Below, one piece after another: positions 1 through 8,370 of a stretch of DNA of 64,000 bases. Under the pieces are notes generated by a model. The model worked only from the letters and a program-made list of their open reading frames with translations, was not told where the DNA came from and searched no databases. The stretch lies in the NCBI RefSeq assembly GCF_013386825.1, contig NZ_JACARC010000021.1, forward strand, positions 77,504 through 141,503. Direction: 5' to 3'. This DNA comes from Pseudomonas sp. IPO3778 (GTDB taxonomy: Bacteria; Pseudomonadota; Gammaproteobacteria; Pseudomonadales; Pseudomonadaceae). Every line of letters starts with the position of its first letter. Position 1 is the first letter of the stretch. Both the position numbers and the translations under genes were made by a program.

Positions 1-129
1 GACGACAACCTGCTGCTGCTCAAGACCGAACTGGGCGCAGGCCATGGCGGCATGAGTGGTCGTTACCAGGGATTACGTGACGTAGCACTCGAATATGGAT
101 TTGTTTTCAAGGCCCTGGGGCTGATTTAA
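1..129 (+). CDS. ptrB: Oligopeptidase B (protease II), C-terminal end only
   Basis: The window opens inside this gene; 42 codons and the TAA stop remain. The visible residues include GAGHGGMSGR followed by an ALEYGF stretch, which matches the end of S9-family prolyl oligopeptidases of the oligopeptidase B type. The His in GHGG is the catalytic histidine of the family; the Ser and Asp of the triad lie outside the window. Family enzymes are soluble serine peptidases that cut short peptides after Arg or Lys. The symbol rests on a short tail, so another S9 peptidase is possible. Confidence 0.75.
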   Translation, partial: DDNLLLLKTELGAGHGGMSGRYQGLRDVALEYGFVFKALGLI

Positions 130-213
130 GGAACTCCGCTCGGCGGGCGGGTCTGAACACCTGACCGCCGGGCGCGCGCCCTGCACGATTTATGGACGAA
201 GACTGTAAGCCTC

Positions 214-687
214 ATGCCAGAACCGACCTTACTCAATAACGAAATCCGCGACATGCTGATGGATTGCGGCCTGTTCGACCCGTTGCTGCCGGAAGACTTT
301 CACGTGGCGGCGGGCTATTTCAACATCAGCAGTATTGCCCGTGACGAGGTGATCTTCCTCGAGGGCGACGCCGGCACCTTCATGTGCATCATTCACTCAG
401 GCCAGGTGGCGGTGCAGAAAACCAACCATGAAGGCCAGCGGCTGACCATCGCCACCCTGCGCAGTGGTCGTGCCTTTGGCGAGATGGCCGTGCTGGATGG
501 CGAGCGCCGTTCCGCCAGCTGTGTGGCGGCCAGCGATTGCGTGCTGTTGAACCTGGGTAAGGATTCCCTGGAAAAAATGCTCAACGATGCGCCGAAAATC
601 GCGGCCAAGATCATTCGTGCGATTGCGATCGCCCTGTCCAAGCGCCTGCGCATGGCGGATGGGCAGTTGCTGTCCCAGCAGTTTTAA
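214..687 (+). CDS. Cyclic nucleotide-binding domain protein without DNA-binding domain
   Basis: 157 residues made almost entirely of one Crp-type cNMP-binding beta barrel. The phosphate-binding cassette is visible at about residues 89-102 (GEMAVLDGERRSAS), with the usual G-E and an R near the end, so nucleotide binding is plausible. After the barrel there is only a helix (about 115-148) and no helix-turn-helix, so this is not a Crp/Fnr regulator; it is probably a stand-alone sensor or partner protein. Its stop codon overlaps the stop of the convergent gene by three bases. Ligand and partner are unknown. Confidence 0.8.
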   Translation: MPEPTLLNNEIRDMLMDCGLFDPLLPEDFHVAAGYFNISSIARDEVIFLEGDAGTFMCIIHSGQVAVQKTNHEGQRLTIATLRSGRAFGEMAVLDGERRSASCVAASDCVLLNLGKDSLEKMLNDAPKIAAKIIRAIAIALSKRLRMADGQLLSQQF

Positions 688-971
688 CCGCCTGGGGTCT
701 TGGGCTTGACGTCGTTCTGCTGCAAGCCGGGGATCGTCTGATCCTTCGGCGGCGCGGGCAACACCATAGGCGCCAGCAAGGGTTCACCGCTGCCGGCCGC
801 CTTGGGCGTCGCCGGTGGAGTGACTTGCGGGTAAGGCGTGGGCGTTGCAGTGCCCGGCGAACCCGCAGTGGGCGCGGGGGTAATCGGCACGGTTTGCGAC
901 TCCTGAGCCTGGGCCACACCGCTAAGGGTGAGCGCGCTCCATACAATGACCGTTAGAATGCTGCACTTCAT
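684..971 (-). CDS. Small secreted proline-rich protein of unknown function
   Basis: 95 residues. Residues 1-22 form a signal peptide ending AQA/Q; the rest is low-complexity and rich in Pro, Thr and Ala (repeated TP, APP and PTP motifs), so an extended periplasmic segment is likely. The ATG at 971 is chosen because GGAG sits six bases upstream; another ATG lies four codons earlier at 983. I do not recognise a named family. It converges on the cyclic-nucleotide-binding gene with stops overlapping. Confidence 0.6.
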   Translation of the reverse strand: MKCSILTVIVWSALTLSGVAQAQESQTVPITPAPTAGSPGTATPTPYPQVTPPATPKAAGSGEPLLAPMVLPAPPKDQTIPGLQQNDVKPKTPGG

Positions 972-1049
972 CGATGGCTCCATGGCCTGACCGTAAAGTC
1001 GTAAGGCTACTCCCAACCGCGCAAGAATGCCCTTCCCAATGAGATTTCC

Positions 1050-1736
1050 ATGAAACGTTTCGTTCTGCTGGACACCACCCCGATCCCCGACAACGGCGGT
1101 GCCTTGTGCCTGTTCGAATACGGTGAGGATTTTGTCATCAAGATCCAGGGCGGTGACGGTGGCCAGTTGATGAACACGCGCATGCACGGCTCCGAGGATG
1201 CACTGGCGGAAATTCCGTGCCGCAAGGTCGCCGGTCGGCCCGGCTCCAGGGTGTTGATTGGCGGCCTGGGCATGGGCTTTACCCTGGCGGCGGCCCTCAA
1301 GCACTTGGGCAAGACCGCCGAAGTGGTGGTCGCCGAGCTGGTGCCCGGCGTAGTGGAGTGGAACCGCGGCCCGCTGGGTGAAAAGTCCGGCCGCCCGCTG
1401 TTGGACCCGCGCACCGTGATCCGCATGGAAGACGTGGCCAAGGTGCTGCAGGCCGAGCCTCAGGGCTTTGACGCGATCATGCTGGATGTCGACAACGGCC
1501 CCGAAGGCCTGACGCAAAAAGCCAACAGTTGGCTGTATTCCGCCGGTGGCCTCAGCGCCTGCGCCAAGGCCCTGCGACCCAAGGGCGTGCTGGCGGTGTG
1601 GTCGGCCAGCGCCGACAAACAGTTCAGCGACAAACTGCGCAAGGCCGGCTTCAAGGCCGAGGAAGTGCAGGTATTTGCCCATGGCAACAAAGGTACACGG
1701 CATACCATCTGGATTGCCGAGAAGCTCAAGGGCTGA
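1050..1736 (+). CDS. Spermidine synthase-like SAM-dependent methyltransferase fold protein
   Basis: 228 residues with a class I methyltransferase/spermidine-synthase Rossmann core. Motif I is VLIGGLGMGFTLAAAL (about 68-83), the acidic end of strand 2 is VVVAELVPGVVEWNR (92-106), and a catalytic-region strand is FDAIMLDVDNGPEG (140-153). Members of this group are annotated as spermidine synthase-like, but the amino-propyl donor site is not clear here, so a true polyamine role is not shown. The gene stands alone and converges on the broken transporter gene downstream. Confidence 0.7.
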   Translation: MKRFVLLDTTPIPDNGGALCLFEYGEDFVIKIQGGDGGQLMNTRMHGSEDALAEIPCRKVAGRPGSRVLIGGLGMGFTLAAALKHLGKTAEVVVAELVPGVVEWNRGPLGEKSGRPLLDPRTVIRMEDVAKVLQAEPQGFDAIMLDVDNGPEGLTQKANSWLYSAGGLSACAKALRPKGVLAVWSASADKQFSDKLRKAGFKAEEVQVFAHGNKGTRHTIWIAEKLKG

Positions 1737-1770
1737 CACAGCTGCCAGATTTCGCTGCGCGGGGCGTAGG

Positions 1771-2655
1771 TCAGATCGACCGGCGCAGTCGATTCAAATG
1801 CCTCAAGCCTTCCAGCACCAGCACCACCACGGCCAGCCAGATCGGCAGGTAGGTCATCCACTGGCCCGGCTTGAGGCTGTCTCCCAGCATCAGCGACACA
1901 GCCACCAGCAGCACCGGCTCCGCGTAACTGAGCAAACCGAACAGACTGAAGGGCAATAGCCGACTGGCCAGTATGTAGGAATAACCCGCCGCCGCACTGA
2001 CCAATCCCATCAGCGGTACCAGCCAGTAGAGCGCCGGGCGCTGCGCCAGTGCTTCACTGATGGAATCGCCCTCCAGGACGAACCACAGCGCCACCGGGAC
2101 CATCAGCATCATGTCCAGCCACAGCCCGCCCAGGTTGTCGGTACCGCAACGGCGGCGCGGCACGAAATACAGCGGATACCCCACGCACACTACCAGCGTG
2201 GTCCAGGAAAACCCGCCCGTACGATACAACTCATTGGCCACGCCCACCGCCGCCAACGCTGCGGCAATCTTTTGCAGACGTGAAAGGCGTTCGCCGTAAA
2301 CAATGCGCCCGGTGATGACCATGGTCAGCGGCAGCAGGAAATAACCCAGCGACACATCCAGGCCGTGACCATTGAGGGGGGCCCACATGAAAATCCAGAG
2401 TTGCACACCCACCAAGGCACTGGTCAATACGACGCAGGGCAGCAACGCAGGTTTTTCGCGCAGCCGCTTGTAGACCAACGGCACCCACTTCCAATCCCCG
2501 GAGAGGCAGAGCAGCAGCGTCATGAAGGGCAATGAGATGAGCATTCGTCAGCCAAATATCTGCTGACCATTCAAGGGTTCAAGAAGGGAGGTAAAGAAAT
2601 ACAACACGCCAAACAGGAAGGAAGCGGAAACCGCCAGAACAACACCTTTAGACAC
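1771..2655 (-). pseudogene. rarD: RarD-type EamA/DMT permease interrupted by an in-frame TGA
   Basis: Two open stretches in the same frame together make one full-length RarD-like permease of about 294 codons with roughly ten membrane segments. The first part runs from a GTG at 2655 (AGAGG eight bases upstream; residues VSKGVVLAVSASFLFGVLYF) to TGA at 2550-2548. The second resumes with CGA-ATG and continues to 1771. Family proteins have F-G-W-R-M-L at the break, so the stop is a single TGG-to-TGA change of the Trp codon. No frameshift is present. The downstream ATG at 2544 could give a product lacking the first helix, but a working transporter is unlikely. The native substrate of RarD proteins is not established. 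Confidence 0.8.
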
Positions 2656-3228
2656 AACAGCCTCTACGAAAAATTGCATGTATTTAATTGAAGCAGGTCG
2701 TTGTATTCGCACAGTGCGAATATGAGCAATATGAACATCAAGCACTTATTAACGGGCACTAAAAACTTATAACCAACGCAGACATAAGCCTCGAGTTATT
2801 AATTTACAAGTGCAGGTTATTTCGTCGATTTTTTATTGTAGGCAAGACGATCATCAGACGCTTCAACCAACCCGGTTTCGGTTATTGGAAGCAGCACGCT
2901 CTGGACGAGCGTCGCTGATTTGAAACGCCACAACATCAGCCGCGGGGGTTGATATCGTGAAGGGAAAACCCGATTTACGGGAAACTCACAGTCGCCAGGA
3001 AAGACCTGACGTATTGAACGCCTGGCGCCACCACAGAACACACTAACGGCAGTAGGCCAAGAGGCGCCACATTAAACAAACGGGCAAAGTTAGTCCAACA
3101 CTTTATCGCCCTGGAGCCCATTAAATGCCCAGCGGCATTTAAATCGATGCCTGCCGGATCTTTACTGTATATTCAGCCGTTATACGCCCGACAGGAACAG
3201 CACCCGGCCGCCCCTGCCGACTCGTCAC
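2656..3228. other. AT-rich intergenic region with one perfect inverted repeat
   Basis: About 570 bases with no convincing gene on either strand; an open frame on the minus strand at 2817-3041 has no family resemblance or ribosome site. The clearest structure is a nine-base perfect inverted repeat, TTAAATGCC at 3121-3129 and GGCATTTAA at 3134-3142 with a four-base loop, which could be an operator or a weak hairpin. The base composition is lower in GC than the flanks. Confidence 0.5.
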
Positions 3229-4143
3229 TTACTTGTTTCTACTGTCGATAACGTAGGGCACTTTCTTCTTGAACGTATCGTTCAGTTCCTTGCGGTCAAG
3301 TGACGTAAAGCCGCCCAACTGCTGAGCGCTGAAGCCGCTGTCCCCTACCACTGCATCGGGCGCCAGGCTCACCATACGCTTGGCCACCGCCCCGATAGCG
3401 TCCTCATACCCGCCCTGCTTGTTCAGGTTGAACGCGCCGAGGTCAATCTGCGTGCGCAACCAGCCCCCCCAGTAGAACTCCAGGAATTCCGGCACCACCG
3501 CGCCGGAGGTCGGCTTGCCGTAGGAGGCTTTGCGAGAGAAATACACCAGGCTACGGAACATATCATCGCCGAGGCTCTTGAAGCCCAAGTGTGCCGGTAT
3601 TTGCTCAGGCGTGATGGCGTTGCCCTGGCCGTCCTTGAGCCAGACCTTGCGCCCCTGCTCCATCCGCTTCCAGAACGTCGCCAGGTCGGGGCTGTCGCTG
3701 AAGTTATCGGTGACCCGCACCCACATTTTCAGTTTGGCACCGGCACCGGGCTGTTCCCACAAGGTGCTGAAGCTGTGATGGCCGTCAGTGAGGTACAACT
3801 GGCCAGCGGGGCCGACCACCACGGTTTTCATGTCCGCCGGGTGAGTGCCTACCGGGTCCTTGCAGGTGAAGCTGTCGGGCTTATGCAAGTCGGCGCCTTT
3901 GGGCACCTTGTCCGCCCCACCCTGGCCGTTGGTTTCACAGTATTCATCGAACACCTGCTTGGGGGACTCGGCAAACACCCCCAGCTTGTAGTGGATCTGG
4001 TCAAAACCGATGACGGCCTGGGTCGGGTGGAGTTGCTCCAGCGCCACATCAATCACCTGCCCCGGCTGGGGCGTGGAAAACGCCTGGACTTGAACACTGA
4101 CGGCGCACAACAGCAACGCCCACCACCATGAATGCATCCGCAT
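3229..4143 (-). CDS. Secreted ParB-like (ParBc_2 type) protein
   Basis: 304 residues with a signal peptide at 1-21 (hydrophobic WWWALLLCAV, cleavage after VQA). A ParB/sulfiredoxin-like core follows: an N-terminal strand with QLHPTQAVIG (37-46) and the motif LTDGHHS at 118-124, which corresponds to the G-x-R/H-R box of ParB-type nucleotidases. Two Cys (69, 94) could form a disulfide. The ATG at 4143 has AAGGAG eight bases upstream. A ParB-fold protein exported from the cytoplasm cannot act in chromosome partitioning, so the name refers to fold only; the role is unknown. Confidence 0.7.
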   Translation of the reverse strand: MRMHSWWWALLLCAVSVQVQAFSTPQPGQVIDVALEQLHPTQAVIGFDQIHYKLGVFAESPKQVFDEYCETNGQGGADKVPKGADLHKPDSFTCKDPVGTHPADMKTVVVGPAGQLYLTDGHHSFSTLWEQPGAGAKLKMWVRVTDNFSDSPDLATFWKRMEQGRKVWLKDGQGNAITPEQIPAHLGFKSLGDDMFRSLVYFSRKASYGKPTSGAVVPEFLEFYWGGWLRTQIDLGAFNLNKQGGYEDAIGAVAKRMVSLAPDAVVGDSGFSAQQLGGFTSLDRKELNDTFKKKVPYVIDSRNK

Positions 4144-4281
4144 GAGTACCGCTCCTTATGAATTCAGTTCGCCGATACTACAAACAATCCCCGCACGCTG
4201 GCTGAAAAAGCCGGAGGTTTATTACCCCGCAAGCAGCTAGAATCAACGCTATCCGTGATCCACTAAAAGACAGGAGCCATG

Positions 4282-4656
4282 ATGAGCTCGACCAACCCGC
4301 CCTCCCACACCGCCAAGCTGGACCGTATCCTCGCCGATGCCCAGCGCGACCGGGAAATGGGCTACCGCGACAAAGCCCTGAAGATGTACCCCCACGTGTG
4401 CGGCCGCTGCGCCCGTGAGTTCGCCGGCAAGCGCCTGAGCGAACTGACCGTGCACCACCGCAACCACAACCATGACGACAATCCCCAGGACGGCTCCAAC
4501 TGGGAGTTGCTGTGCCTGTATTGCCACGATAATGAACACTCGCGGTATACCGACCAGCAGTATTTCGGCGAAGGCTCCACCAGCAGCCCGACGATTGCCA
4601 AGGCCACCCACAACCCGTTTGCGGCACTGGCCGGGTTGATGAAGAAAGACGACTGA
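4282..4656 (+). CDS. yajD: YajD family HNH nuclease
   Basis: 124 residues. The HNH core is clear: the first Cys pair is in HVCGRCAREF, then LTVHHRNHNHDDNP carries the catalytic His pair, and LLCLYCHDNEH carries the second Cys pair and closing His. This is the arrangement of E. coli YajD. GGAG lies five bases before the ATG at 4282; the ATG one codon earlier is too close to it, so 4282 is chosen. Biological role in the family is not established. The gene is followed by a REPIN. Confidence 0.88.
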   Translation: MSSTNPPSHTAKLDRILADAQRDREMGYRDKALKMYPHVCGRCAREFAGKRLSELTVHHRNHNHDDNPQDGSNWELLCLYCHDNEHSRYTDQQYFGEGSTSSPTIAKATHNPFAALAGLMKKDD

Positions 4657-4694
4657 AGCGATGTGATGAACGACTTGCTGTGGGAAGAGGCTTG

Positions 4695-4809
4695 CTGTGG
4701 CGAGGGAGCTTGCTGTGGCGAGGGAGCTTGCTCCCGCTGGGCTGCGTAGCGGCCCCACGTTTTTTGGGAGCGCTTCGCACTCCAGCGGGAGCAAGCTCCC
4801 TCGCCACAG
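4695..4809. repeat. REPIN, family A (GTGGCGAGGGAGC type), with an extra half unit
   Basis: Two REP units face each other: CTGTGGCGAGGGAGCTTGCT begins at 4713 and its reverse complement ends at 4809. An additional copy of the first 18 bases sits directly upstream at 4695-4712, so the left arm is partly duplicated. The interior is the reverse complement of the element at 33562-33657, apart from a few changes. It lies between yajD and the next gene on the same strand. Confidence 0.9.
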
Positions 4810-4892
4810 TGTTACACCCTATGCCGTTCAAACCGACCGCGTTTCGACCAATCCCCGTATAATCGCCGTTTTTCTCGAAGGCACCCTCTTCC

Positions 4893-5360
4893 GTGGGCAA
4901 TAAACGCTACAGCTGCATCGGTCTGTATAACCCCAAATCCCCCGAAAACGTCGGCTCGGTGATGCGCGCCGCCGGCTGCTACGGCGTGGCCTCGGTGTTC
5001 TACACCGGCAAGCGCTACGAGCGGGCCCGGGACTTTATTACCGACACCAAGAAGGTCCACCACGATATTCCGCTGATCGGTATCGACGACCTGAAAAAGA
5101 TCCTGCCCCTGGGCTGCATCCCCGTCGCCGTCGAGCTGGTGGAAGGCGCCCGCCCGCTCCCCGAGTACACCCACCCGGACCGCGCGCTGTATATCTTCGG
5201 GCCGGAAGACGGCTCCCTGGACCAGGAGATCCGCGACTGGTGTGAAGACGTGATCTACATCCCGACCACCGGTTGCATGAACCTCGCCGCCACCGTCAAC
5301 GTGGTGCTTTACGACCGCCTGGCCAAGGGCAACAACACCCGTTCGGGCCCCAAGTACTGA
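4893..5360 (+). CDS. SPOUT-class (TrmH/SpoU family) RNA 2'-O-methyltransferase
   Basis: 155 residues, a minimal SPOUT domain. Motif 1 is NPKSPENVGSVMRAAGCYG (13-31) with the conserved N and R, motif 2 is IFGPEDGSLDQ, and motif 3 is IPTTGCMNLAATVNVVLYD, which forms the knot that binds S-adenosylmethionine. The start is a GTG at 4893; no ATG fits the domain boundary. The family methylates ribose 2'-OH in tRNA or rRNA; without an RNA-binding extension the target cannot be named. It is preceded by a REPIN and is probably transcribed alone. Confidence 0.85.
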   Translation: MGNKRYSCIGLYNPKSPENVGSVMRAAGCYGVASVFYTGKRYERARDFITDTKKVHHDIPLIGIDDLKKILPLGCIPVAVELVEGARPLPEYTHPDRALYIFGPEDGSLDQEIRDWCEDVIYIPTTGCMNLAATVNVVLYDRLAKGNNTRSGPKY

Positions 5361-5429
5361 TTTTTTGGGAACGTCCGCGGCCTGCGTGCAGTCAGTTGCA
5401 TATCAATAAGCCCTTGTTGGAGACAGATC

Positions 5430-5780
5430 ATGAGCGACAGCAAAACCTTGCGACCCGTTATCCGGTCCACGCCGTTCGAGCGCCAACCCACGCAAAACGT
5501 CCAGGGCTGGGAACGCATCGGTTCCCTGGCGGGCGGAGTGGTGATGATGGGCAAAGGCCTGCGCCGTGGCGGCTTTTTTGGTTTGATTCAGCTGGCGATT
5601 GGCGGCGTAGCGCTGGCACGCGGCATCAGCGGCCATAGCTCGGCCAAAGAGTTGCTGGAGCGCAGCCGCCAGGAAATGAACACGGTGCGGACCAAGATTG
5701 AACGCGCTGGCGAAGAGCTGAAAAACCTCAAGACCCAGGCTGAAGTGGCGGCTGAAAAAGCGGCCAAAACTACAGGATAA
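5430..5780 (+). CDS. Small membrane-associated protein with coiled-coil tail (DUF2892-like)
   Basis: 116 residues. Residues 27-62 contain glycine-rich hydrophobic segments (GSLAGGVVMMGKGLRRGGFFGLIQLAIGG is split by basic residues), similar to YgaP/DUF2892 membrane hairpins. Residues 68-112 are a charged helix likely to form a coiled coil (LLERSRQEMNTV onward). GGAG is seven bases before the ATG. No function can be assigned. A REPIN follows ten bases after the stop and separates it from the convergent secreted-protein gene. Confidence 0.6.
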   Translation: MSDSKTLRPVIRSTPFERQPTQNVQGWERIGSLAGGVVMMGKGLRRGGFFGLIQLAIGGVALARGISGHSSAKELLERSRQEMNTVRTKIERAGEELKNLKTQAEVAAEKAAKTTG

Positions 5781-5789
5781 CCTCGATCA

Positions 5790-5882
5790 AATGTGGGAGC
5801 GGGCTTGCTCGCGAAAGCGGAGTGTCAGCCACTGAATGTGTCTCTGATACACCGTATTCGCGAGCAAGCCCGCTCCCACATT
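5790..5882. repeat. REPIN, family B (GTGGGAGCGGGCTTGCTCGC type)
   Basis: Inverted pair: AATGTGGGAGCGGGCTTGCT starts at 5790 and its reverse complement ends at 5882, with an unrelated interior of about 40 bases. It sits exactly between two convergent genes, so it may also act as a bidirectional terminator. The same family occurs at 29386-29482. Confidence 0.9.
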
Positions 5883-5886
5883 GGTT

Positions 5887-7125
5887 TCAGTGCAGCAGTT
5901 TGGTATCGAGTACTACCGACGATTCGCCAATAATGCTCTCCCCCAACTGCACGAATTCCTTTGTGCTGATGCTGTTCAGGCGCATCACTGCCTGAGTCAG
6001 ATCATCCAGCGAACGCTTGTTGTGGGTTTTCACACGGATCTCGCGGTCCAGCTCCTGCAACAACACCACCGCCCGTGCCACCGTCGCGCCGTTGGCGTGC
6101 TCCACCCGCAGGGTGGTCACGTCCTTGCCTTCCCTGGCAAGCCTGGCCTGGATCGCGGCATAACGGTCGTCACTGATGCCACCGGCACGGCGCATCAGTT
6201 CAATGGCGTAGTACTGCGCCAAACCTTCGCTGATCCAGTCGCTGCTTTGATGGTCATTGAAACGGCCGATGGCCTGCACCACTTCACGGATCAACGGGCT
6301 GCTGCCGTTTTCGCTGACCAGCGCTGTGCGGCTGTTGATATAGATCGAATCCCGCGCCGAGAACGCGCCACGCCGCATCGGGTCGCTGGCGCCCACCACC
6401 AGCAGTTTGGCCGGGTGCCGCGGGAACGCGGCTTGCACCTGGGGCCAGACAAACGTCAGCAGGGTGAGCACGTCCATACGGTGCATGCCCTGGCCCTTGG
6501 GTGACGCCACGGTAATTTCGGTTTCCCCCAGGCGCATCCGGCGACTGCCCAGGGTGCCAGCGAGCATCCAGCCGGTAGGCCGGTCAAACAGGCGGGAAAC
6601 GTTGTCGATACGGAATTTATTCTTGCCGATACGCGGCCAGGAGGTCTCGACGCTTTTCCAGCCGGCAGGCAACTCGAAGACCAGGCGCGACACCAGCTCA
6701 ATGCCGTCCTGTTGGTCCAAGCGTGCGGTGGGCACCAGGTCTTCACCGCGAAACAGCGCCCAGCTCGGGGTCATGCGTGCTTCGTAAACCCCCTTCTTGC
6801 GCGCGTGAGTCAGGCGTACACGGTAGGTCAGGCTGGCTTTGTCGGCGCTGGGCTGCCACAGGCCGCGGCTGTCTCCCGGCGTATTGCCCGGCAGCACCTG
6901 CCACTGGCCATCGGCCTTGAAGTCGCTGTAGTCGCCGTCGCGCCCCAGGTCGAAGTTGAGGCTGCGCACCGCCGAGCCCTGGGACAGGCTCAGGCGTACT
7001 TCAGCCTGATCACTTTGGGGCAGCAGCTTGACGTGATAGTCCAGGTCGACTTTCTTCCCAGCCCATGCCGACGTACTTAATGCCAACAACAGCAGGCTTG
7101 CCGCCAGCTTGGCTCCAACCGACAT
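5887..7125 (-). CDS. Secreted gluzincin-like protein lacking the HExxH zinc motif
   Basis: 412 residues with a signal peptide (AAS-LLLLALSTSAWA/G). The C-terminal half carries a helix WISEGLAQYYAIELMRRAG, the glutamate-containing segment that supplies the third zinc ligand in M61/M1-type gluzincins. At the place where HExxH should precede it, the sequence reads REVVQ: both histidines are gone, so catalysis is not expected. The ATG at 7125 has AGGAG six bases upstream; a GTG two codons earlier is less likely. It lies 12 bases after the YcgN-type gene on the same strand, so the two are probably co-transcribed. Function unknown; a pseudopeptidase or chaperone-like role is inference. Confidence 0.65.
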   Translation of the reverse strand: MSVGAKLAASLLLLALSTSAWAGKKVDLDYHVKLLPQSDQAEVRLSLSQGSAVRSLNFDLGRDGDYSDFKADGQWQVLPGNTPGDSRGLWQPSADKASLTYRVRLTHARKKGVYEARMTPSWALFRGEDLVPTARLDQQDGIELVSRLVFELPAGWKSVETSWPRIGKNKFRIDNVSRLFDRPTGWMLAGTLGSRRMRLGETEITVASPKGQGMHRMDVLTLLTFVWPQVQAAFPRHPAKLLVVGASDPMRRGAFSARDSIYINSRTALVSENGSSPLIREVVQAIGRFNDHQSSDWISEGLAQYYAIELMRRAGGISDDRYAAIQARLAREGKDVTTLRVEHANGATVARAVVLLQELDREIRVKTHNKRSLDDLTQAVMRLNSISTKEFVQLGESIIGESSVVLDTKLLH

Positions 7126-7137
7126 ACACACTCCTTT

Positions 7138-7587
7138 TCAGCCTGCGCGAAAAATCAGGTAATCCTCCCAGTCATCCTCGGGCACGCTGCCTTCGGCGAG
7201 CATGCGCCCGGACTGGGATATGCGTTCCTGATGCACCGCGTCGCGGTCACCGCAGACCAAATGGTGCCAGAGCGGCAAGTCCTTGCGCTCACTGACCAGC
7301 CGGTAACCGCAGGTGGGCGGCAGCCATTTGAACTGGTCGGCCTGGCCCGGGGTGAGCTGGATGCAATCGGGCACCGAGTCGCGACGGTTGGGGTAATCGG
7401 TGCACTGGCAGGTTTTCAGGTCCAGCAGTTTGCAGGCAATGCGCGTGTAGTAGACGCTGTTGTCGTCTTCATCCTCGAGCTTTTGCAGGCAGCACAGGCC
7501 GCAGCCGTCGCACAACGACTCCCACTCATCCTGGTCGAGTTGTTCGAGGGTTTTGCGGATCCAGAAAGGTTCGACTTTGGCGGCCAT
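7138..7587 (-). CDS. ycgN: YcgN/UPF0260 cysteine-cluster protein
   Basis: 149 residues. The Cys-rich signature CDGCGLCC is at 27-34, followed by a second set of Cys ([13 protein letters not shown], then VPDC, PPTC and HLVC). This is the YkgJ-like zinc- or iron-cluster-binding pattern of the UPF0260 family; length matches E. coli YcgN. Biochemical function is not known for the family. It is the first gene of a short operon with the secreted protein downstream. Confidence 0.88.
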   Translation of the reverse strand: MAAKVEPFWIRKTLEQLDQDEWESLCDGCGLCCLQKLEDEDDNSVYYTRIACKLLDLKTCQCTDYPNRRDSVPDCIQLTPGQADQFKWLPPTCGYRLVSERKDLPLWHHLVCGDRDAVHQERISQSGRMLAEGSVPEDDWEDYLIFRAG

Positions 7588-7741
7588 GGCTCTACATCGG
7601 TATCGGTATGTTAAAAGGCCGCCAGTCTAGTGCCCATGGCGGCCGGGGCCAAGCGCTTACGACTGCCGGTAGAACAAGACTTGTCAGCCCGTCGGCGGCG
7701 AAGTAGCTTTGAGCCCCGGTTTTTTCATCAGGATCAGCCCC

Positions 7742-8335
7742 ATGAGCAGCAACCCACGCGTCGCCGACTACCCGATCCACCCACAATTCACCGACCGCTG
7801 GTCGCCGCGCGCCTTCACCGGTGAAAGCATCCCGGTAGACACCCTGCTGAGCTTCTTCGAAGCCGCGCGCTGGTCGCCGTCGGCTTACAATTCGCAGCCG
7901 TGGCGCTTCCTCTACGCGCGCCGTGACACACCAAACTGGGAGCGTTTCCTGGGCCTGCTGAACGAATTCAACCGTGGCTGGGCGCAGCATGCGTCGGCCC
8001 TGGTGATCGTGGCGTCGAAGACCGACTTCCTGGTACCCGGCGCCACCGAGGAAACCCCGGCCCTGTGGCACACCTTTGACACCGGCTCCGCCTGGGGCCA
8101 CCTGGCGCTGCAAGCCAGCCTCAGCGGCTGGCACACCCACGGCATGGCCGGTTTCGACCAGGAACTGACCCGCAAGGAACTCAAGGTGCCAGAGGGCTAT
8201 GCCCTGCACGCGGCCGTGGCGATTGGCAAACTGGGCGACAAATCGACCCTGGCCGATTACCTGCAAGCCCGGGAAACCCCGAGCCCGCGCAAGCCGTTGA
8301 GCGAGTTGGTATCGGAAGGCGATTTCAACGTGTAA
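7742..8335 (+). CDS. Nitroreductase family FMN-dependent oxidoreductase
   Basis: 197 residues. N-terminal RWSPRAFTGESIP (about 20-32) and RWSPSAYNSQPWRFLYA carry the FMN phosphate- and ring-binding residues of the nitroreductase fold; the C-terminal region has VAIGKLGDK. Members reduce nitro groups, quinones or other acceptors with NAD(P)H as dimers in the cytoplasm; the natural substrate here is open. The ATG at 7742 is chosen over the in-frame ATG at 7709 because homology starts there. A strong hairpin follows six bases after the stop. Confidence 0.82.
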   Translation: MSSNPRVADYPIHPQFTDRWSPRAFTGESIPVDTLLSFFEAARWSPSAYNSQPWRFLYARRDTPNWERFLGLLNEFNRGWAQHASALVIVASKTDFLVPGATEETPALWHTFDTGSAWGHLALQASLSGWHTHGMAGFDQELTRKELKVPEGYALHAAVAIGKLGDKSTLADYLQARETPSPRKPLSELVSEGDFNV

Positions 8336-8340
8336 GACTT

Positions 8341-8370
8341 CACCAGGAGCGAGCGTGCTCGCTCCTGGTG
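8341..8370. terminator. Perfect 14-bp hairpin between convergent genes
   Basis: CACCAGGAGCGAGC at 8341-8354 pairs with GCTCGCTCCTGGTG at 8357-8370, leaving a two-base loop. It lies exactly between the stops of the nitroreductase and the dehydrogenase genes. There is only a short T run (TTAAT) on the plus side, so it is a likely bidirectional hairpin terminator or a minimal palindrome related to the GAGCGAGC REP family. Confidence 0.65.

Noticed and set aside
2817..3041. Open frame of 74 codons in the intergenic region
   Set aside because: No recognisable domain, no ribosome site, and composition unlike neighbouring genes.
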